Part shown: positions 56,801 through 64,000 of the stretch, one piece after another | Layout: every line of letters starts with the position of its first letter | Numbering within the stretch: position 1 is the first letter of the stretch | Origin: Lates calcarifer | Taxonomy: Eukaryota > Chordata > Actinopteri > Centropomidae | Direction of reading: 5' to 3' | Assembly: GCF_001640805.2 (NCBI RefSeq) | Contig: NC_066844.1 | Location: 1,668,008-1,732,007 of the forward strand | Length of the DNA: 64,000 nt | The notes under the pieces: model-generated | Database searches by the model: none | What the model saw: only the letters and a program-made list of their open reading frames with translations | Told to the model about the DNA's origin: nothing | Made by a program: the position numbers and the translations under genes

Positions 56801-59800
56801 CCACTCTCCATTGAACCTAGATGTTAAAGTTGTAAACATTCATTTGTGTTTCATTTTATTGTTTTTGCCACTTTTATCATTCCCAGCACGCAGTATGTTG
56901 CCTATTTTATATTTGATTTGTTTGTTCTGCTTTTTCTTTACCCGGCTGAATCTTAAAACCTCTACTGATCTACTTTCCTCGAGGGAAACAACAACATTTC
57001 ATTTCAAGCTAAAGAACTGCGCCACTGTGACAGATTTTTTTAATGCAGTAAGACAGAAAAATCGTCTTTAAACTGTTTATCTTCTCTTTATCTGTAGCTC
57101 TTCTGGCCGGCTGCGATGCCTTCAGACTGGGCTCGTCCCAGCACGTCATACCCCTTGGTCCTCCGTCGAGCCGTCTGTTCCAGGATGAAAGCCCGGCCCT
57201 GCCTCACTTCATCCAGGAATTATTCAGAACCAAACGCCACTCGGTCCACGAGTTGGTGCGAGCCCAGCCTCATCTGGTTCACGACATGGGATGGCCGGAG
57301 ATCCATGAAATATCCCGCTCCCAGGCCCAGGTGGACTCGGCTAACTCCTCCCAGCTGAACCCACCATCCTCTGCCAGTCAGGACGCAACCAGGACCCGAG
57401 TCGCTGTGGATGAAAACCTGGATGTGGAGGACGAGATGGAGGTGAGGAGGAGTTAGGGTGATGTGTAGTAAACTGTACAGCAGTTGGAGACAAATGGTGG
57501 ACAAAGCGCTGTCCACGTTCACCAACTAAAGGGGAAAAAATACCTCTGCCCTCAGATATAGTCCTAAAACAACACATTATAAATAAAGTTAGAATGCAGC
57601 AAGCAACTATTTGCTGCAACTTGATGTTGAACATGGGTTTTGTTTGTTGGAGTTTTGTGCTTGTGCAGTCATGCCTGTCTCACAAAGCAGGATTAGTTTG
57701 ACAGAAAACACTGGATTCAAATTAGATTTACCAAAATAAAGGGAAACAGGGTCCCAATGAAAATACAGGATGGTGACCTTTTTGCATCGAGGCACATTTA
57801 TCATCTCCATGTCTTCCAAACAGTGATGTTTTTTTTTCCCACTGTATTTTCACAGGCTTTATGTAAGGCAAATTAAGTGAAGCCTCAGACACAGGTCCTG
57901 TCGTCTTGAATTACAGTCACACACTATCATATTGACTCAGTAAACCAGCCCATAGAAGCAGAGATCGCAGCCAAAACAGGAAATAATGATGAGTCATTTG
58001 TTTAATCTTCTCAGAATAAAGCAAATCTCTTTTTCTAATGCCAGATAGCGACGACTATTAATTGGAAAAACTAAAACTCTCGTGCAGGAGAGTGTTATAG
58101 GATGTATAAGAGATGTTTTGTACCTTTCTCTGTTTTCACTTTTTAAATATTTCGGTCGCTCATTTTGTCTCGGTCTGTCCAAATATCTCTCCACTCCCAG
58201 CATATGGTTCATCTGGCAGCTCCCCAGGACTACAGGGGACGTCCAGACGCCGCTGACCCAGAGATGGAGCTCTTCAGTGGGCCAGGAGCTGCAGATGCCT
58301 CCCAGGAGGCCTCGGGCTTCTATGGAACAGACCTGGAGGACAGAGACAGAGGAGAGGAGGGAGGAGAGGACCGAGAGAGAAGAGGAGGAGAGGACGAGTG
58401 GGAGAGGGAGGCGGGGGAGGACAGAGAGAGCAGAGGGGGAGACGAGGAGGAGAGGGAGGGAAGGATGGACAATCAAGATGCTTTAGAGGCGAACCACACG
58501 ACGCCAGATCTGGATGCTCTGATCGGTTAGTTACTGGATGGACCGCCATGAAATTTGTTTCAGACATTCGTGGTTCCCACTAGAGGAACTGTAATGACTT
58601 TGATGATCCCTTAACTTTTCGTTTAACTTTTCGTTTTCGTTTAATGTCAACTCTAGCATTTAGCATGCTAATGCTATGCCTAAATGGAGCCACACAGAGC
58701 TAGCATGGCTGTACATCTCCTACAAGTCTTCCATACAAGCACACTGTCAAAACCTTATGGCACCTGTGCAAAGAAGAAAAAGGTTTATTTAGGAGAACAC
58801 CCACACTCAAACGTGTGTTTCTGACATGTGTCTTTGTATCTCACAGGCTACAGTCCATCTTTCCACCCCTCCACCTCCAAGCAGCCCAGCGTCTCCTCCC
58901 CAGCTGAGGTGCATGATTCTGGGCTACAGGAGCATCGTGCATCCCCCGTCCTGGAGGTGAGGACAGAGAAAAGATGGACACTGATATATTTACTGAAAAT
59001 GTCATCCTGGAACTTAAGATTCACTCATAGGCAGCATCACAAAAAATGCACCTAGCCAAGCCCCTGTTTTTTGCCTCTTATGAACTCATTTAAAATACGT
59101 TAAATTTTGCAGTCACAGATACAAGCCACTGTTTTTCTCAGTGACAAATACAAGGCAATGCATGTAGCTTGATTTGTTATCACTAAGAGACAAAATGGAG
59201 GTCTATTCATGTGAAAATTTTATTACTTTATTACTTCTCAGTAGCTTTTTATGAGCAGGTCCCTGTGAAAACTGTACATGTCCAGACATGAGGAAGAATC
59301 ATCAGCTCCAGTTGGACTTTAATTGGATTGCAGTAAATCAGATGTAATCCACGGCTCACCTACTAACCTTGCGCTTAATAATTGAATTAGTCCATAACTG
59401 CTTAATGTGATTAGTGGTGTTTGTTTGGCCCATATCAACTGGATGAGTGGAGATAACTGACTCAGCAAAGAACATGTTGCATCTAACGTGAATGTTTTCC
59501 TATAACTTAATGTCGCCACACAGGTGGGTCCTTTAGAGAGAGAGCTGTGGGAGGCAGAGGGGGAGGAAGATGTTCAGTCCAGCGGTTATGGACTCCCTCA
59601 CCCTTCCATCACAACAACTAGTACTACTTCTACTGCTGCTATTTCTACTGCTGCTGCTGGGGGTGGAGACGCTGTAGGAACTGCCACCCCTGAGACTGAC
59701 ACCGGCACAGACTTTGGGCTGCTGGGAAGTTTTACAAAAGGTAAATGAACATTTCTGTGCATGCTTGTAAGCACTGATGTAAATAATGCAGGATTCCACA

Positions 59801-62800
59801 CGTTTGTTAGAGCTGAGGTGACTAAAACTGGATGTAAACATAACTTTTGTTTGTTTAAAAGTTTGTCTCTATCTCATTTGTTTAATCCACATTTAAAAAT
59901 CCCTGCACGTCCTAGAGTCCTGGCTGGTTTGCCAGACCACTGCCCAGAGCCAAGAAGTAGTCTGGCACATAGCCCAGAGATGACAGTGGTATCAATCCTC
60001 CTGTCTCACTCTCTGCCGCAGAGCAAATAAGTGTATTTCCCCAAAATGCTGAACTATTCCTTTAATTCTGCAGCAAAGGGAGGCACCAGGATCTGCTTTG
60101 GTGACATTTAACTGAGGAAAATTGTCATTTTTCTCAGCACTTTTGTGAGGTGCTGCCTAAAGCAAAGGAGTTCAAGTATCTCAGGTCGAGCCTGGATTTG
60201 ACAGGTGGATAAGGGTGGCATCATTTTAAAAGAAGGCTGCTGAGGTGATCCAAGAATCTAGATTCTTCTTATCTTGGTCTGTGAAATACTGGGGGTCTTG
60301 GAGAAAATCTGAAATGTTACGCTCTACCTCTGGTTTGGCGCTGCAGATGAGACAGAGAATGAAGAGGCAGAGAGGGAGGAGGAAGAGGAAGAAACAGGTC
60401 TGACACACACAGGTGTGTTCAGACAGAATCCAACTGTACCTGAGGTGGGCATGGCTCCCAGCAGAGAGCCTCTGCAGCCCAGCGTGGAGGAAGAGGAGGA
60501 GCTGGAGCAGGGAGAGCAGGAGTTAAAAGGTGAGCCTGCTCTTTAACATTTAATTATTTCACTACAGATAAAATAGAGACCAATATTTGTATTTGTGTGT
60601 TTGCTCAAGGAGTGAGACAGAAAGCCAGAGGTGCAGAGGTGGAGGAGGAGAAGAGGAAAAAGATGGAGAGAGAAGGAACAAGAATCAGACACATTGTTCC
60701 ACTCACCACAGATCCCTCCCCGACCATCAGCTTCACCGACTCCTCCTGGTATTGGCTGGAAAAGACCACGCCCCTGCAGGCCCAGGGGTCAGAGGTCAGG
60801 AGCGACGGGTTCACTGACGCCTTGTTACCAGATGTCGAATTTGACAAGGAGGAGGCACAGCAGGTACATTAGAGACATTAGACAGTGTAGAGGCGTTACT
60901 GGAGGTGGGAGGTCTTTAACACAGTCTTTACATTTATCACATCTCTGTTTTCTGACTGTGAATCTTTCAGGTGGTGTGTGTAGACTGGAGTGAGCTGGTC
61001 GGACGTGGATATGTCATCCTCAACATGACGCAAAACTTAAACTGTGTAAGTACAAAGAAAGTTATATTCACATTAAAAAAGACTGCATTCAGTATTTTAA
61101 CATCACTTAGTCACTACAGGATAAATTTGGCTGGTGCTATAATACACACTGTGCATGATCTGATTGTTGTCATCCAGGAAACAGAAGAATAGTAAATAAA
61201 GCTTTGAATGGCAGATCTCTCTGAAATCACTAGTATATTTGCTTTTTACTGACGCCTACACGTAGACAACGGCTGCTGTTTCACAAAGAGCTCACAGACA
61301 AAATAACTGATCATGAGCTGCGCTGGGCCTCGAATTCTCCACAGGCACAAAAAGCAATGAGACCACAGAGAAGCAGAAGATCCACTACACCAGAGCAGTT
61401 TCATTCTGCAAAACATGTTTTGCTCAGACAGCTTTTTCTGTGAAAGTCCTGGTCTACCTGATCAAATGAAAATGGCAGCCGAGAAAGGAGGAAACCTCGT
61501 CAGAGGTGATGGGGGCGTAATTCACAGTTCGTACAAAACGGGGCCACAGACAAGAATCATCATCAGTAAAACCAGACTGAACGTCCTTGACTAAAGGAAG
61601 AGCCAGACGTTTTCTCTCCCACACTCTCAGAGCTACAACAAAAGGAAGTGAGGGACTTTAGTTGAGATTGCACAGACAGGACTATGTAACGTTTTTGTGC
61701 ATGTGGTGGTGATGGAGAAAGGACCTTCACCACTGGGTCTGTTGCCATGGCAGCAACACAAACCCTCAAAGGAGTCAGAGCATCTCCTCTCCTCTTGTTT
61801 CCTCCTTGATAGCTGCAGGGTAATGAAGTGGTAAGATGTAGAAAATGTGTGTGTGTGTGTGTGTGTGTGACAGGAGGAGTTTCGTATAGACCAAGGCGTA
61901 CGGTTGTTGAGGATCATGGAGCGAGTGTTTGCTCGGAGGATGAACAGCCCTGAGGGATCGTGGATTCTCTACCTCAGCAAGCCTACACACCAACAGCACC
62001 AGCTGCTGATGAACGTAGCATCTGAACATGGTACACACACACAGAAATACCTCCACTACTACTTCCTACTACTTTATTGTTTAAGCAGCGTCACATCTGT
62101 ATTATAACCTTGAAATCATTATTGTTTGTGCCTGTTTTCATCAATGAAGTCTGGTAGTGATATATAGTGATGTTTCTGGTTCTGGCTGACGTTACCTGGC
62201 TCACTTAGATGAACGTCAACGTCAGTATAATAAACCAACACTTGCTACGTTAAGTAACTGACAGTAACGTTAGTTTTACCCGGAGTTTGGTGAACAGAGC
62301 TGAATGGTTGTCACGGAGATGGGAGCTCAAATTTAAGGACTGTATGTTGGCTAGACAGCTCCTGAGGATATTAACGATTATCTCCATTCACGATTATCCC
62401 AATGATGGAAATGAACTCAACTTATTGTGAGTGTTTCTTATCACCATGGATGATAAAATCGTATATCGTCCCATCCCTAATCCAGATATACCGATCACTA
62501 CTGCACTTATTCCAAAGATTTTTGTCCCGATCAATCATTTACACCCAAACACATGGTCCAAAACCAGAATTACCCTTTAATACTCACTTTAACCTTGACT
62601 GAAAACCACACCCTAAAACATTTGATTATTGTCATTAAAAGCAGCTAAGTGTCGGAGTTTATTTCTTTGGATAAACAGATAAAAATAGATGGTTTGACGT
62701 CACCTGCAGTTATTTTCAGCAGCCACCATGAAGTGTGATATTAGAAAACCTTTCAACAATCTGAAACATCTGCAGCAAATGTCAGGTTTTAGTTTCAACA

Positions 62801-63171
62801 GGACATGAAGAGGGTCTTTCAAATAAGACGTTTGCTTCAGTAGATGCAGGCTGGCAAAATCAGAAATGGAGAAATTGTTGTTCTGATGTTAAACCATGCT
62901 TTTAGAACTGTGTAGCACTCAATTGCTAAGTATATTCTTTATATACACAGTATATGTGTGTAAATTCTCAATATGAGCACATCTTTTAGTCCAGCTTTAT
63001 TGACACACAACTCTTACTACATTCTGTATGTTGCTTGTGTATGTGAAAAATAAAATAATTTCATCATCTGAGTGTATTAAAATTGTTCTGTGTGTGTTGT
63101 GTCTTCCAGGGGTGATAGCTACTAAGGATGTGCTAGGCATGCTGGGAGAGATCAGGAAGAGTCTGAACAAG
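47343..63171 (+). CDS. podxl2: Endoglycan (podocalyxin-like 2), partial: 10 exons, C-terminus off the right edge
   Basis: Endoglycan is a CD34-family sialomucin of the cell surface. Exons: 47343-47394, 57098-57441, 58201-58525, 58847-58956, 59524-59740, 60347-60529, 60610-60863, 60971-61045, 61874-62030 and 63110-63171. They are in phase and give 593 residues so far (full human protein about 605). Exons 1-2 encode a signal peptide (MPGLLHITLIALLAGCDAF). A long Glu/Asp/Arg-rich and Ser/Thr-rich mucin-like region follows, including a low-complexity GEE/RER segment in exon 3 and Thr/Ala runs in exon 5. The conserved extracellular part has CVDWSELVGRGYVILNMTQN, EEFRIDQGVRLLRIMERV, LYLSKP and TKDVLGMLGEIRKSLNK, close to human endoglycan. 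The transmembrane and cytoplasmic exons are absent from the window. The neighbour mcm2 supports orthology. Confidence 0.88.
47802..47832. repeat. (CA)n microsatellite
   Basis: About fifteen CA units in podxl2 intron 1. Confidence 0.9.
53289..53530. repeat. 'ggctggaacc' type AT-rich repeat
   Basis: Opens AGGGCTGGAACCAGCCATTA and continues with TGATTCATCTGCCGATCATT and CAGTTAATCGTCTAAAA, the same pattern as the copies at 1,941 and 34,641. The far end is indistinct. Confidence 0.5.
61846..61869. repeat. (GT)n microsatellite at a splice acceptor
   Basis: About twelve GT units end three bases before the AG (61,872-61,873) of the podxl2 exon starting at 61,874, taking the place of a polypyrimidine tract. 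Confidence 0.9.
62131..62181. mobile_element. Palindromic transposon, copy D (right arm only)
   Basis: CCTGTTTTCATCAATGAAGT, CTGGTAGTGATATATAGTGA and TGTTTCTGGTT match the right arms of copies A to C. No left arm or centre was found, so it is a fragment in podxl2 intron 9. Confidence 0.7.
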
Positions 63172-63510
63172 GTACAGTGAGGATATCGGCCTGACGGCAC
63201 AACCTGCATGAATAGATTTTTAAATGATGGTTTCCTTTCTGAGGAAACCTACCTACCTACCTACCTTAAAGCTTCTTTCACTGATTTCTTGCCTAAAAAA
63301 GGACGTAGCTCTCTGGCTTCCTTCCTGATATTTTTAGAAAGCTGAGCTGAAAGTAATAGAGTTTAAAAATATTCCAGCTTTCAGTAAGAGATCAGCCAGG
63401 TTGTAAAGTTGTAAAGCACCTGCAGGAAACATGACCAGGTTTCCTCTAAGTGTCTGTCATCAGTCTGTGGTGGCCTCAAACAGCCACTGTTAACTGTTGA
63501 ATACATCCAT

Positions 63511-63846
63511 TTACTCAAGTACTCTTCTCAAGAATAGGTTTGTGGTACTTGTACTTTACTCCCATTTAATGCTACTGCTGCTTAGCCCGATTAAACTACC
63601 TGAAAAAAGTAGTTAAAACCAGCCCCACCTGGAGCAGATACAGCTGTAAACTTCTTCATTCTTAATTGATGCATCGTGATTAATAATCGGTCATATAAAG
63701 TAATATATCACTGATGGGGGACATTTTCCTGCAGAATGAATACTTCTACTTTCCTGCTTTAAGTACATTTTGCTGAGAGTATTTCTGTTCTTTTACTGAC
63801 GTAAGATTTTGCAGGACTTTGTAATGGAGTACTTTCTCCACCACTG
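63511..63846. repeat. Fish 'actcaagtact ... ccaccactg' repeat
   Basis: Starts ACTCAAGTACTCTTCTCAAG and ends GGAGTACTTTCTCCACCACTG, with GGTACTTGTACTTTACTCCCA and TAAGTACATTTTGCTGAGAG inside. Related fragments lie near 22,214-22,320, 35,275-35,350 and 35,565-35,700 and in the centres of the palindromic elements. Abundant in fish genomes; family name not assigned. Confidence 0.55.
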
Positions 63847-64000
63847 CATTCATCTTAATTTCAAATGTTGATCTTCAGCTGAGATCATCTCAAGTTTTAT
63901 ATTTGAATCAGTATTATAATTAACTCATGATCAATTTAATACTCCGCTGAATATACCAGATTATCAGTTAAGTGTCTGAGGTTGGCGTGGAGGTGTTGTG

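Larger units (their letters stand above)
47395..57097. other. podxl2 intron 1 (9.7 kb)
   Basis: A large first intron, mostly AT-rich. It holds a (CA)n near 47,802-47,832, 'ggctgnaact' repeats near 48,140-48,460 and 53,289-53,520, and a CpG-enriched block at about 49,580-49,950 (see findings). No coding exon was recognised. Confidence 0.7.

Noticed and set aside
58274..58567. Minus-strand frames opposite podxl2 exon 3
   Set aside because: They are shadows of the purine-rich coding repeat, giving Pro/Ser/Leu runs only.

Overview
This 64 kb window looks like a teleost fish chromosome, probably a spiny-rayed (percomorph-type) species. The genes are split by short GT-AG introns. The spaces between exons are AT-rich and full of CA, GA and TA microsatellites, small palindromic transposons and Tc1-type relics. 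The proteins match vertebrate families along their whole length. The lineage is inferred from gene structure and repeat style, not from a database search. All exon borders were read by hand from splice signals, reading phase and my knowledge of the orthologous proteins.

Layout. Bases 1 to about 13.9 kb hold no recognisable coding exon; a polyadenylation signal near 9.53 kb suggests that part may be a long 3' UTR of a gene starting off the left edge. Then come psmf1 (proteasome regulator PI31; minus strand, 13,968-19,731, 7 exons) and, divergently, pigu (GPI transamidase subunit; plus strand, 21,478-29,554, 12 exons, 435 codons). An intact RING/B-box/coiled-coil/PRY-SPRY TRIM gene (minus strand, 23,770-25,170) sits wholly inside pigu intron 2. 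A TNF-superfamily ligand most like LIGHT/TNFSF14 (minus, 33,276-35,998, 4 exons) converges on pigu. It is head-to-head with mcm2 (plus, 37,156-45,452, 20 exons, 890 codons), whose promoter carries a perfect E2F palindrome. The last gene is podxl2 (endoglycan; plus, from 47,343). It has a 9.7 kb first intron and runs off the right edge before its transmembrane exon.

Functionally these are mostly housekeeping genes (proteasome regulation, GPI anchoring, replication licensing) with two immune-type genes (TRIM ligase, TNF ligand) and one sialomucin. They share no pathway. The mcm2-podxl2 adjacency matches the human 3q21 order, whereas psmf1 and pigu lie on human chromosome 20 and TNFSF14 on 19, so the neighbourhood is a fish-specific arrangement.

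No new biological system is evident. The points most worth checking are the nested TRIM gene; a palindromic transposon family present three times nearly whole and once as an arm; a 46-50 bp tandem repeat behind pigu with a related copy behind psmf1; a non-autonomous Tc1 element beside a Tc1 transposase relic; a GT repeat replacing the polypyrimidine tract of a podxl2 exon; and a Tyr-to-Phe change in the C-terminal HbYX-like motif of PI31.
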